Shown here: piece after piece, positions 38,945 through 50,254 of the stretch
How positions within the stretch are numbered: position 1 is the stretch's first letter
Layout of the letters: each line of letters opens with the position of its first letter
From: Oasisia sp. SBJ-2009
Taxonomy: Eukaryota > Annelida > Polychaeta > Sabellida > Siboglinidae
Assembly: GCA_964017155.1 (NCBI GenBank)
Contig: OZ024867.1
Span: 29,970,312-30,034,311 of the forward strand
Length of the DNA stretch: 64,000 nucleotides
Reading direction: 5' to 3'
The notes under the pieces: model-generated
Told to the model about the DNA's origin: nothing
Database searches by the model: none
What the model saw: only the letters and a program-made list of their open reading frames with translations
Translations under genes and position numbers: made by a program

Positions 38945-39790
38945 GCGGTTGACGGCAAGAGAACCGAGTTGCGTAACGGCGCCACCTAGTGTATTAGTTT
39001 TTGTAGTTTCGCCATTTACATCAACTTGAACTGATTGTTCACAGATTTGTTTCTCTTCGGTCTCATGTCATTTTGATATTGACAGCGCCTTCACACGGAT
39101 AAGACCAATTTGTTTTGCTTACGTTGTGTTCATTACTGCTAACTTATTTAAACACCGATGCATCTGCGAGTAAAATAGCTCATGATCACTGAAAACGGAA
39201 CATCATGCTTACACACAGACAGTCTGATAACAAAGCCATAAGAGCTGGGACACCCCCTCCCCAGATGGAACCAAACATGCACAAATCTCGCTCAATATCG
39301 GACGTCTCGTCGCTTAGTGTGGCATAACAAATTGCGTTATGTTTTGTTCCCATCGGTGTGAGGGTGCTATGTGTACGAACAGACCCAACTCTGATGTATT
39401 AGCTCTGTTAATAGCTGATGACGTCGCGGTTTGTTTACGTCACAATCACAATTATGCGCGAGACCTGCGTCAAACTTTGCCTTTTGTCAAACAGTTGCTA
39501 ACGGTTAAATATATGAATATGTTTACATTACTTCTGCGTCATAGCATGTATGAGAACATAAATTTGTGCAAATGTTTACTCATGTCACATAAGTAAGACA
39601 TTGTTCTTGCTATAGTTTGTCGTTGAAAATGGCGCCAAATTGACGAGACATTCAAGATTAAGGGAAATCAGGGCGCGAAATAGAACACAAATCAGGGGTT
39701 TTCAAAATGGCCCAGCAATATTTATTATATAGTGCACCAGCTCCCTGTCCAATAGCTCTGGTTTGAATCGTTCAGCGATATAATGCGGAT
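38945..39790. other. Spacer without a recognised gene
   Basis: The open frame 39339-39596 has no motif I know. No repeat seen. Confidence 0.5.
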
Positions 39791-40315
39791 GCTATGGCAC
39801 GGAGAGCAAAACGAATCAAAATTAACACCAAACTGAGAATATTCAATTCAAATGTCAAGGCAGTTTTACTCTATGGATCGGAGACGTGGCGAAGTACACA
39901 GAAGACACTAAACAGAATACCGACCTTCATCAACAAATGTCTGCGCAGAATACTACACCAGAAGTGGACAGACAAGGTACCCAGCATTACACTCTGGAAA
40001 ATGAACAAGCAACCACCCATAGAAAATGAAATAAATAAGAGAAAGTGGAGGTAGATAGGATATACACTCAGGAAACCACTAGAAACAATCACCCGGCAAG
40101 CCATCATATGGAACCCCCAGGGAAGAGGAGAACCACCCGGCTGAGAGACACGGAAAAAGAAACAAAGGATATGGGATACACCAGGAGAGAAATGGAGAGG
40201 ATAGCCACTGACAGAAAACGGTGGCGTTCCTTAGTCGATGGCCTATGCTCCCAGCGAGCGAAAAGGCATACGTAAGTAAAGTAAAGTAAAGTAAAGTAAA
40301 GTAAAGTAAAGTAAA
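39791..40315 (+). mobile_element. LINE 3' end with (AAGTA)n tail
   Basis: Plus strand reads LRIFNSNVKAVLLYGSETWR, LNRIPTFINKCLRRIL, NEINKRKWR, then (other frame) MGYTRREMERIATDRKRWR and LVDGLCSQRAKRH. This is the widespread LINE C-terminal pattern, different from the 3.2-kb family. It ends in nine AGTAA units. It is 5'-truncated with several frame breaks. Confidence 0.88.
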
Positions 40316-40630
40316 GCAATGGCACGGACATGGCGATAGAAATGTCGAACATCTTCATGAAACGTCTCGCTGGTGAGCTTGTAGATGTAGGGTTTGACAA
40401 CAGAGTTAGGAATGAACCCGCGCTTAACGTCATCATGAATGTCAAACCCAAGGTAGGCCAACAACTGCGGAAGCCAGAATACAACAAAGGCGACAGTGAC
40501 CATGAATAGCAAAGACAAGGTTTTGCTGGTTTTTGTCGTCATGGCAATTGTTGTATACGATGGGAGTGTATTCTTCATCATCACGAGGTGTCGGGATAAG
40601 ATGGACATCCACAGCACCCGAGCCATGCGT
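40316..40630 (-). pseudogene. Broken class A GPCR fragment (TM6-TM7)
   Basis: Minus strand reads LSLLFMVTVAFVVFWLPQLL (TM6, with FWLP), then NSVVKPYIYKLTSETFHEDV and RHFYRHVRA. It aligns with the end of the intact GPCR at 19576-20610 (FIACWLP, NSVVNPFIY, AMFREDVRQFYR), but the TM7 Asn is Lys (KPYIY). The 3' side runs into the AAGTA tail of one LINE and the 5' side stops at the junction with another LINE at about 40631. TM1-TM5 are absent from the window. Confidence 0.85.
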
Positions 40631-43045
40631 GGAGCAAACTGTTGGACCGATCACCAGATGCTGAGATCAAAAGTGGCTTTCAGAATACGACAAAAGCACA
40701 ACAGGCAAGGGACAAATAAGCCGACCAAGCTCAACACTACAAAACTAAGTACCATCAGCCATAGGGAGAGTTTTGAGCAGGAGATGGACAGTGCTCTCGC
40801 CCACTGGGAGGAGAAGGAAAACTCAACACCAGACAAGGAATGGGCAGCTCTGCAGCAGGTTGTGTACAACACAGCCAAGACATATCTTGGCAAGCCAGAC
40901 AGAAAACACCAGGACTGGTTCGACCCCAACGACCAGGAGCTGCAGACTCTTATGAGCAGAAGAGACCAAGCCCACCAGAGAGTGTTGCAAACCAGGAGCA
41001 CTAGATCCACCACTGCAACATACAAAGATGCCTGCGGACTGCTACAAAAACACACCCGTGCACTGAAGTCGGACTGGTGGGAAAGGAAAGCAGTGGAGCT
41101 GCAGAGAGCTGCCGACAGTAATAACATGAAGGGCTTCTACAATGGACTGAAGGAAGTGTGGGGACCCAAAAAGAAGGGACCTGTTCAACTAAAATCAACA
41201 GACGGAATGGAAACCTTCTCTGACAGCAAGATAGTTGTGGCAAGATGGAGTGAACACTTCCAGAAGCTACTCAACGTCCCATAGACATAGATCACGAAGC
41301 TCTGGACAACATCCCGCAGCGCATTACCAAGACAAGCCTTGATGAGATTCCAACTATGGATGAGATGGCTAGAGCAATCGCCAGCCTGAAAGATGGCAAA
41401 GCACCTGGAGGAGATGGAATTCCTGCAGAAGTATGGAAGCATGGAGGAGACAATCTGTTCAGCAGACTGCACCAACTAATCACCAATGCCTGGGAGATGG
41501 GTTCTGTACCACAAGCATGGAAGGATGCAAGCATTATAACCATCTACAAGAAAGGTGATCGAACAGACTGTGGGAACTATAGAGGAATCTCTCTTCTTTC
41601 CATAGCAGGCAAGATCTTCGCCAGGATCCTCCTCAACAGACTATCTACCCACCTAACACCAGAGGTAGTTCCGGAGACACAATGTGGCTTCAGAGGTAAC
41701 CGGAGCACCGTGGATATGATATTTTGTCTCCGACAACTACAAGAAAAGTGCATTGAGCAGGACCGACCACTGTACATGGTATTTGTCGACTTCAGTAAGG
41801 CGTTCGATACAGTTGGGAGGACCGGACTATGGCAGCTACTGAAGAAGTATGGCTGCCCAGAGAAGTTCACAACAATGATCGAGGCACTACATACCGGAAT
41901 GATGGCGACTGTTAATGTTGGAGGGGAAGTCTCGGAATCGTTCAGGGTCACAAAAGGGGTCAAGCAAGGCTGTGTACTGGCGCCCACGCTCTTTTCCATC
42001 TTCCTATCAGCAATGCTCGACAATGCTTTCCGAGACATGGGGGATGGCATCTACATACAGTCCAGACAGAGCGCTGACCTATTCAACGTCGCACACTTCA
42101 GAGCGAAGACCAAGACTACACGGATACTGATGAGGGAGCTGCTATTCGCAGATGACAGTGCACTGGTTGCACACTCTGCTGAAGAGATGCAGAAAATAGT
42201 GGATGCTTTTTCCAATGCGTCAAAGAAGTTCGGCCTGAAGATTAACATCAAGAAGACCGAGGTGCTGTACCAACCCAACTCTACAAGAACCCGAGAGGAG
42301 GATATCATGGTTGATGGAAACAAGTTGAACTCTGTTATGGAATTCACCTACCTCGGAAGCACTATATCAAGTGACGGATGCATTGACGATGAAATACAGA
42401 GGAGGATGGCCAAGGCTAGTGCATCTTTCGGCCGACTACGCCAGAGACTCTGGAACAACCACCATGTGTCCATGCGGGTCAAAGGCAAGATATACCGTGC
42501 AATTGTGCTGTCCACCCTCCTATACGGAGCCGAGGCCTGGACAGTGTACAGACGACAGGTGAAAAAGTTGCACGCCTTCATGATCAAGACAGAGCTGGCA
42601 CAAGAGGCAGAAATGCCTAATTCAGCCAGAAAAGGACCTGTAAGAACCTGTAAGAATGATGCGACATCTGCGTTCGATCATGAGGATAACCTGGATGGAC
42701 AAAGTGACAAACAAGGAAATAGTCGAACGGACAGGGCTGCCATCTATGGAAGATCTTCTGATCAGAAAGAATCTCCGGTGGACTGGACACCTCATGAGGA
42801 TGTCATCAGACAGGCTACCGAAGCAGGTTCTCTACTCCCAACTGTCTTCTGGTCACAGAAAGAGAGGGCGCCCTCGTCTCCGGTTCAAAGATACCATCAA
42901 GAGAAACCTGAAGCTGAGAGACATAAAGATCGACTCCTGGACATCACTCTCACAGCAGAGAGGCAAGAGTCAAGTGATGGAAGCAGTCTTTGTCGCTTCG
43001 CGACCGACAGCATGATGATGATGATGATGATGATATACCATTAGG
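40631..43045 (+). mobile_element. 5'-truncated LINE with nearly complete reverse transcriptase
   Basis: It begins in the end of the endonuclease domain (ANCWTDHQMLRSKVAFRIR). A linker follows, then the RT: KDGKAPGGDGIPAEVWKHGG, KKGDRTDCGNYRGISLLS, CGFRGNRSTVDMIF, FVDFSKAFDTV (first catalytic Asp), GVKQGCVLAPTLFSIF, LLFADDSALVAHS (catalytic DD) and FTYLGSTISSDG. The C-terminal part moves to another frame (42656-43015: RWTGHLMRM, RLPKQVLY, KRGRPRLRFKDTIKR). The tail is (ATG)n at 43011-43033. Frame breaks near 41280 and 42580-42655 mean it is not functional, but it is the youngest-looking LINE here. Clade not resolved. Confidence 0.92.
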
Positions 43046-43095
43046 CCTACTATCTCTGAAAAGTTAAGATTAACTATATTTGCCTTTTATTTCAG

Positions 43096-44417
43096 GTGAG
43101 AAATCATACTTGCATCTTCGGACCAACCCTTCATGGATCCCGACACTGCAGCTTGGATACGGCGATGGCGCAACAAACCCTCGTGTGTCTGCGCGATACG
43201 ACAGGGTCGCTGGGAGGAAGCGAAAGCGGGATGAGGCGAGTGTCGTGTCAGCTTTGTTGACACTGAACAAGGTTCACAAGGGAGACATCGAAGCAGTTAG
43301 TGAATGCACTGACAGTCTTGCAGACACTGATTGCAGTTATTGTGATGACTCTGTTAACTTGGAAGATGTTGACAGTGATATTGTACAAGTATGCAGTGGG
43401 CATACTAGTGATCAGGGCATTCAGACAACTGTTACATGTCAGCAGATTTCTGATCTTGAATGTGACAACAGGGCCCGGGTAGTTGAAGAAGCTAATCGCA
43501 GACAGACATATTCTGTGTATGATCGCGAGATGTATGTAGATGCACCTGAAAAGGCCTCTTTCTACACTGGTTTGCCAGGAGTTGAAGTATTGGATATGAT
43601 ATTTAACTTCATTGATGAACATATGATCGAACATTCTATACTTGCTAAGTATCAGCAGATGCTGCTATGCCTCATTAAACTTAGGATGAATTATCTTTTC
43701 CGAGACATTGCGTACCAACTTAATGTGTCACCAGCTACTGTGCAGAGATATTTCCATAGTACCTTGGATGTAATGTATGTGAAACTGAGTTTTGTGATTA
43801 GATGGCCAGAGCGTGCAGAGCTTAGAAAGTCTATGCCTATGTGTTTTAGAGCAGCATATCATAATAAAGTAGTTGTCATCATTGACTGTTTTGAATTATT
43901 CACGGAGAAGCCGAGTGGTGCCCTAAATCAGGTTCAAACCTATTCCAATTACAAACACCACCAAACTGTGAAGTATTTAATAGGTATTGCTCCGCAAGGA
44001 ATGGTCACTTTCATTTCGAACGGTTGGGGTGGCCGCACATCTGATAAGCATATTGTTGAGAAGTCAGGTCTGTTGAATAACTTGTTGCCTGGGGATATCC
44101 TGATGGCTGATCGTGGGTTTAAAATCACTGATGATGTCGCCTTTTACCAGGCAAAGCTCGTAATCCCAGACTTTACTAAGGGGAAAAAACAGCTCCATCC
44201 ATTGGAAGTTGAGAATACTAGAAAAATTGCCAATGTCCGCATTCATGTGGAACGGGTTATAGGTCTGGTCGTTAGGAAATTCCGGATTTTTGATGGGGAA
44301 ATTCCACTGGAATTTCTTAAGCTGAAGCAGGGTGAGACCACACCAACAATTGATAAGGTTGTGAGGGTCTGTTGTGCACTGTCATGTCTCTGCCCATCCG
44401 TGGTTCCGTTCGAGTAG
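43096..44417 (+). CDS. DDE_Tnp_4-type transposase (ISL2EU/IS5-like), last exon
   Basis: Starts at a clear acceptor (GCCTTTTATTTCAG, 43082-43095) and is open to TAG at 44415-44417, about 440 residues. The start SGEKSYLHLRTNPSW...LGY is the block that normally follows a THAP domain, so a THAP exon should precede it but is not found upstream. A helix-turn-helix domain (HTH_Tnp_4-like) lies at residues 188-232 of the open frame (LFRDIAYQLNVSPATVQRYF). The catalytic triad is D269 (VVIIDCFELF), D344 (ILMADRGFKI) and E391 (HVERVIGLVVRKFRIF). All core residues are intact. A YqaJ gene on the opposite strand ends 467 bp away, the gene pair known from ISL2EU elements. Confidence 0.9.
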
Positions 44418-44502
44418 TTGACTCGAATAAAGTTAATGCAATGTTCGATTACATGAGGCATGTTAGATTGTAATTATGGTGTATCGTCAAAGGTGTTGGT
44501 TT

Positions 44503-44508
44503 AATAAA
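44503..44508 (+). terminator. Poly(A) signal AATAAA of the transposase gene
   Basis: 85 bp after the transposase stop, in the intergenic space between the two convergent transposon genes. Confidence 0.55.
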
Positions 44509-44624
44509 ATGTGTATTTTAAAAACAGTCCTGTATTTGTCAAGTATGATAGACCTCGGCATTGTATAACAAAATACACTTCAGAAATGTAGTTTAAATCT
44601 TTAATCCATGTTTTCATATAATCA

Positions 44625-44860
44625 ACAACATGGAACACAAGGATTATGCAATATATACAGTAAATGTTTAATATACAAGGTCAAATGCCAAGATTGATCC
44701 AAAAGAAATAGGTTCAATGTGTAAACAACATGAAATATAACACAATGATTATGCAATACATACAGTAAATGTTTAATATACTAGGTCCAATGCCAAGATT
44801 GATCCAAAAGAAATAGGTTCAATGTGTAAACAACATGAACTATACCACCCGGATAACAAC
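44625..44860. repeat. Tandem duplication of about 117 bp between the convergent genes
   Basis: Two copies of a segment from AACATGGAACACAA/AACATGAAATATAA through ACAGTAAATGTTTAATATAC and CCAAGATTGATCCAAAAGAA to AATGTGTAAACAACATGAA, with only a few differences. Sits in the 3' region shared by both genes. Confidence 0.9.
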
Positions 44861-44884
44861 AGTTGAAACACTTGACTAATTGTC

Positions 44885-47271
44885 TTATTTGCGCTTTACA
44901 GTCTTGCACTGTGGACAAAACCACTTGCCCCTCGGCACACGTTTTACCTTTAAACATTTAACATGGTACCACTGTACACAACAGTTTTCATTGTCACAAC
45001 AAATCATCTTTTGGCCATCATCTTCTCCACCACAGATACAATACTTACTAGTATTACCTGACTGAATAACAGCATTGCTTGGCACCAAAATTGATTTTGT
45101 GGTGAAATACTTCATGCATAGCTCAGGCATTACACACTTAGCATGGAAGAGCATGCCCTGCTTTGATTTCTCAGCCCACCACACACTATCTGGCACTATC
45201 CTCTCTATGTACAACATTTCGGGTGACCACACAACAAAATCACAATATTCCCGATTTGTCACAAACAACTGCATCTGCACCTGGTAGTAATGTCGGCGTG
45301 TTTTTCTAAGTCTGAACTTCCCATCACTCTCTATAACCATTCAGTCTAGACTACTCATATTACCATCCCGCAAAGTGATAGGACATTTGACTTCAACAAC
45401 CCCCACCCCACAACATGTACAATTTACTAAGCCATCAGGTGTAGCTCCAAACATTGGGTATTGAGTGTTTAAAAACAAACCACAATCGCTACAGTCAAAA
45501 TCGCTGTGCTGTGAATGCTGCGATGTCACATATGCATCCCTAGCAAAGGCCTCGTTAGATTTACCCCAGTCAGTGGCTGCTGAAGAAAAACATTGATCAT
45601 TTGGCGAGCATATGGCTCTTAACAAGGACATAGCTGGCTTCTCTATGCGGGTGTGACAAGCTGCATGGAATGCTGATGCTGTCACCCTGCCTGCCCTCAT
45701 AGTAAACCACAGTTTGCTCTTACTCTGTGCCTTTGTCTGCTCCATCACAAAGTCTACCTGTGCATCACTTACACCAATGTCGAAACTGTCACAGTGGGTC
45801 AGAATGTCCGCATAATTGTCAATATTGATGTCAGGGTCATACAACTGTCCAAGATGTCTTGCAGCCATGTTGGAGACAGACTTAGGGACAAAACTGTCAC
45901 TGTACATGCTGTGCAGGGATAGCACAACTGCATTTGGGCAAGCACGATGCAACTGTGCAAAGAATGTGTCTTGTTCGTGTTTTGTTGGTGAGGGTATGTT
46001 GTGGTATGCAGTGCTGGATGTGTGTGGAGTTGTAGGCGTGTGTGTAGCACTAGCAGCTGGTGTGTGTGGATTTGTAGGCGTGTGTGTAGCACTAGCAGCT
46101 GGTCTGTGTGTATTTGTAGGTGTGTATGTAGCACTAGCAGCTGGTCTGTGTGTATTTGTAGGTGTGTGTGTAGCACTAGCAGCTGGTGTGTGTGAATTTG
46201 TAGGTGTGTGTGGCGTGCTTGCCAAGGTCCTTGCTGCCAGTGTTCTACGTTTCTTGGATGCGGAGGTGAAGTCCATTTCACGGATCCGTTGGAAAGGTGA
46301 CACAAACCTTGCAGGTGTAGGAAACAGCCAGTACGCAGGTACATCCGTCACAGATGCCTCTTTCGTGATCCTCGAGCCGTTTTCCATGGCAAACAGCACA
46401 GCGGCGATGTGGCTGCATCCCTCGCTGAGGCCTGTCATGCATGTGCAGTGTGCAGACTGCACCGAACCGTCGTCAGAAATGATCAGCCATGGTTCCAACG
46501 GCTTGTCGTGTATTCTCATAGAATGAGCAACCTGAAACACAGACAACAAAATAAATAAAACATCAGGAATTATATTATACAATGATTACACAGTAAAATG
46601 TATATTTAACTTTGAATTTATTACAAATAATGGGACCTTCAACAATAATTTTATATTAATAATTTTTATATAGTTTATTATAAACGTAGGCTATATAAAG
46701 TATGTCCAGTTTAAAAAACAGCTTTAGTCTAGGCTTGAATTGCCCTAATTGCACGTTAGTTATGACCATTGGTATAGTATAAACACCGACTGGCATAATC
46801 TACTCCTGCTCGCAAGTCCCAACCTATCACCTAGACCAGGGGCAGGGCGAGGCTAGGCTTGACGAACAGCAGGATCCAGCCTACCCAACTATAAGCATAC
46901 CCAGACGTAACGCCGTAAATAGCTAAAGTCAATGACAATGTTATGTTTACCTTTGCACGGATCAGATGAACGCTGTTTATTTCCTTGTGCAGAATCTGCC
47001 GAATCCACCCATCCTGGAAGTACTTGTATGATTCGAGAGACTTGTACTTTTTCAGTTGTTCGCTGGTGTACGACGATCGGCTGAATATTAGGTAATTTAC
47101 CACATCCAAGAAACCGACGTGTGGCCATTTGGTAACGTCGTTTTCTAAACAAGTGGCCGCGATGTTATATGGATCGCATCCTATCACACTTGTTTTGTCG
47201 TTGTACCTTTTGCGAACATCTGGGGGAAGGGATTTCACGTAATCTGAACACACGTCGCTCGCCATCATCAC
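44885..47271 (-). CDS. SWIM-YqaJ exonuclease-PHD protein of the ISL2EU-type transposon (premature stop)
   Basis: Two exons: 47271-46951 (107 residues, donor AAAG/GTAAAC) and 46531-44885 (acceptor TGTTTCAG), joined in phase 0. The order is: N-terminal region; SWIM zinc finger CTCMTGLSEGCSH at about residues 136-148; a Pro/Thr-rich linker of 14-residue repeats; and a YqaJ-type nuclease core. The core shows MRAGRVTASAFHAA, WGKSNEAFARDAY, MFGATPDGL, VVEVKCP and HYYQVQMQLFVTN, containing the Asp and E-x-K metal-ligand residues of this lambda-exonuclease-like fold. A C-terminal PHD finger follows (CICGGEDDGQKMICCDNENC ... WYHVKCL ... WFCPQC). An in-frame TGA (45341-45343) cuts the nuclease core just after VKCP. 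The rest stays open for 151 codons, so the stop is recent or read through. It is convergent with the DDE transposase gene. Confidence 0.87.
46024..46215 (-). repeat. 42-bp coding tandem repeat in the YqaJ gene
   Basis: About four and a half copies of a 42-bp unit encoding HTPTNTHRPAASAT-like 14-mers. Forms a flexible linker between SWIM and nuclease parts. Copies differ by single substitutions. Confidence 0.9.
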
Positions 47272-47970
47272 TACAAAGCTTGGGAATCAAAATGGAGTCG
47301 CGCGGTGCAAAGTGGGTAATATTTCATAGGCGCACGTGAAGTGGTGACGTCAGTGAATACAAGCAATTGTTGACTAAGAATGCTGTGACGTCATACCCTC
47401 GGTACGATCGCTGAGACTGAAAGGTCAAGAATTCGCAGCGACGCAGCTATCATACAAATTGGTGGGAACCGCTAAAAAAAGTGCCTCGGAATTGTTCAAC
47501 CACGCACCCAAGTACGATGTTATGCAACAACAACATATTATATTTAAATTGTCACTGTCCATGCCTTATTAAAACGGTTTAAATTTAGTGAATTCACTAC
47601 ACCCGATTGACGCAAACAACGAAACGTATATACGAAGATATCTGATCAACAGAAAATATAAACAAGTGCCAACCTGTCGCGGTGTTCAACGGCCAGAGCT
47701 CTTCCGCAAGCGTTGAAGATCGAGCCACCGAAGACGTGATATTGACGAAATAGCCGTCACACGCCAGACTGCCTGCACATTTGGCAAATACGACCAATCT
47801 ACTGCGCAGTTGTAACAGGGTCTCGTCACTCGCTCTGTCCGACAGGTGTTATAGACGTGACTTCCCATTCGACCAGTTCAGCGTCCACTGCATATGATGG
47901 AGCGACCACTAATGAAGACGAGTAACCCAACCTCTCTCATTGGTCGCACACCATAGTGTCAAGGAAACGA
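47272..47970. other. 5' flank of the YqaJ gene
   Basis: Probably contains the right end of the ISL2EU-type element, but no terminal inverted repeat could be paired because the left end is missing. Otherwise no gene recognised. Confidence 0.45.
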
Positions 47971-47973
47971 TGA

Positions 47974-48665
47974 TTGAAGCGGAAGCGGAAGCGGAAGCGG
48001 AAGCGGAAGCGGAAGCGGAAGCGGAAGCGGAAGCGGAAGCGGAAGCGGAAGCGGAAGCGGAAGCGGAAGCGGAAGCGGAAGCGGAAGCGGAAGCGGAAGC
48101 GGAAGCGGAAGCGGAAGCGGAAGCGGAAGCGGAAGCGGAAGCGGAAGCGGAAGCGGAAGCGGAAGCGGAAGCGGAAGCGGAAGCGGAAGCGGAAGCGGAA
48201 GCGGAAGCGGAAGCGGAAGCGGAAGCGGAAGCGGAAGCGGAAGCGGAAGCGGAAGCGGAAGCGGAAGCGGAAGCGGAAGCGGAAGCGGAAGCGGAAGCGG
48301 AAGCGGAAGCGGAAGCGGAAGCGGAAGCGGAAGCGGAAGCGGAAGCGGAAGCGGAAGCGGAAGCGGAAGCGGAAGCGGAAGCGGAAGCGGAAGCGGAAGC
48401 GGAAGCGGAAGCGGAAGCGGAAGCGGAAGCGGAAGCGGAAGCGGAAGCGGAAGCGGAAGCGGAAGCGGAAGCGGAAGCGGAAGCGGAAGCGGAAGCGGAA
48501 GCGGAAGCGGAAGCGGAAGCGGAAGCGGAAGCGGAAGCGGAAGCGGAAGCGGAAGCGGAAGCGGAAGCGGAAGCGGAAGCGGAAGCGGAAGCGGAAGCGG
48601 AAGCGGAAGCGGAAGCGGAAGCGGAAGCGGAAGCGGAAGCGGAAGCGGAAGCGGAAGCGGAAGCG
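47974..48665. repeat. (GGAAGC)n hexanucleotide array, 0.69 kb
   Basis: About 115 perfect GGAAGC units, with purine-rich GGAAG on the plus strand. Lys-Arg, Glu-Ala, Ala-Ser and Leu-Pro frames of 240-340 residues are artefacts. Confidence 0.98.
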
Positions 48666-48719
48666 AGGAAAACAAACCGTGTTTTATTTGCTGTGTCCGA
48701 TAGTGACAACAGATTAACG

Positions 48720-49385
48720 TACGCCTGTCAATCAACCCACGTATGCATATCAAGCAAACTACGTATGCATATCAATCAAACCACGTATGTATACCATTCA
48801 AACCAGGTACGCATGTCAATCAAATCAAACCGCGTATGCATATCAATCAAACTACGTATGCATATCAAACAAACCACGTATGTATGCCATTCAAACCACG
48901 TACGCAAGTCAATCAAACCACGAAAGCATATCAATCAAACCACTTATCCATGTTAATCAAACATTGTATACAGGTCATTAAATGTGCGTATGCATCGCAA
49001 TCAAACCACGTATGCATGTCAATCAAACCACGTATGCGTGTCATTCAAATCACGGAAGCATGTTAATCAAACCACGTATGCATGTCAATCAAAGCAGGTA
49101 TGCATGTCAATTAAACCGTATATGTATATGTGCCAATCAAACCACCTATGCATGTCATTTAAATTACGTATGCATGCCACTCAAACCACGTATGCATGTC
49201 AATCAAACCACCTATGTATGTTACCCAAACCACGTATGCATGTCAATCAAACCACCTATGTATGTTACCCAAACCACGTATGCATGACAATCAAACCACA
49301 TATGCATGTCAATCATACCAAATATGCATGTCAATCAAACCACGTATGCATGACAATCAAACCACATATGCATACAAGTCAAATC
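48720..49385. repeat. 22-bp minisatellite
   Basis: About 30 degenerate copies of CATGTCAATCAAACCACGTATG-type units, contiguous with no spacers. Variants replace GTC with ATC/TTA/GCC and CAATC with CATTC/CACTC/CACCC. Some AT-rich units are partly deleted. The 66-bp triplet of units keeps the frame open, which explains the His/Asn/Thr/Tyr-rich frames. Confidence 0.93.
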
Positions 49386-49654
49386 GCGGACGCTGGTACT
49401 TCATAATCGACATTATAGTCCGGCGCTTATAGATAAAGCCCAGCGACCTTTTGTAAGATATCCACCACCATTATAGCGGATATTTTAGTAGCAACTTCCA
49501 TTTACTGACCGTATTCTGAGTTAACAATGTACTTATAATCGTATTGTGTGTAGTTGCATATGGTTGGCTTGCATTATCCGATTTAGGGACACAATATCAA
49601 AAGATTGTGTGTATTAGATCAGTCGCAAAATCACTCGGTTTCTGCCTCATTGCC
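49386..49654. other. Spacer
   Basis: Nothing recognised. Confidence 0.5.
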
Positions 49655-49887
49655 ATAGCGCGGTGGCACAGTGGTTAGAGCGTCGGATTATCGACTAAGA
49701 GAACGCGGTTTCGAAGGTGTTCTGTTGTCTCAAGCCTTGGGAAAGTGTTTTCACTACCAGGGTTCCAGTATGAACGAGTACCTGGATTATTGTCTACGGA
49801 AAGTCTTCGTGCATTAATTGCAGCGCGGCTGGATGCTTCTCAACAAAGCAGAAACACTGTTTGATTGAACAGGTCGGCCAGGGAGCA

Positions 49888-49890
<3 letters not shown>
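49655..49890 (+). mobile_element. SINE, 5' part with tRNA-like promoter
   Basis: The A-box-like GTGGCACAGTGGTTAGAG is at 49663-49680 and the B-box-like GGTTTCGAAGGT is at about 49707-49718. Then comes the family body (GAGTACCTGG, TTAATTGCAGCGCGGCTGGA). It ends in ACAGGTCGGCCAGGGAGCAA and runs into a TA array, so the AAAGCGCTTTGA tail is lost. It is the best-preserved head of the SINE family in this window. Confidence 0.87.

Positions 49891-49891
<1 letters not shown>

Positions 49892-49970
<79 letters not shown>
49892..49970. repeat. (TA)n run
   Basis: About 78 bp of AT at the truncated 3' side of the SINE. Confidence 0.96.
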
Positions 49971-49971
<1 letters not shown>

Positions 49972-50254
49972 CCATACTACACGGTCCCCCAAGCGTGGAC
50001 TGCTAGTGAGAATTCGCTTCCTATGCGTGAGAGTCAACCGGACAAACAACAATTACTTTTAGCATATAATTGGTTGACTATATTTACGCTATGGAGTTAA
50101 TTTCAATTTTGACCCAGAGCTATAAAGTCGATTACGTACTCGTGATTACAATTGTGATTACAATTACACTTCACATGCATCACTGCCTATTACAGTTCTT
50201 AAATTCACAATAGGAAGTGGCATTTATGCAGTGGCAAATCGACTAGATTAATTA

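Noticed and set aside
40651..41127. 158-residue minus-strand frame with hydrophobic stretches
   Set aside because: Antisense shadow of the LINE pol linker region; no membrane-protein motif.
45816..46526. 236-residue plus-strand frame with Val/Cys/Gly repeats
   Set aside because: It is the antisense shadow of the SWIM-YqaJ gene and its 42-bp linker repeats.
47909..48956. Lys-Arg, Glu-Ala, Ala-Ser and Leu-Pro proteins
   Set aside because: Translations of the GGAAGC hexamer array.
48720..49385. CRISPR-like array
   Set aside because: The 22-bp units are contiguous and degenerate with no unique spacers, and the genome is eukaryotic. It is a minisatellite.
49655..49730. Functional tRNA gene
   Set aside because: The A and B boxes are there, but no acceptor stem or anticodon arm folds properly, and the body and tail match a dispersed SINE family.
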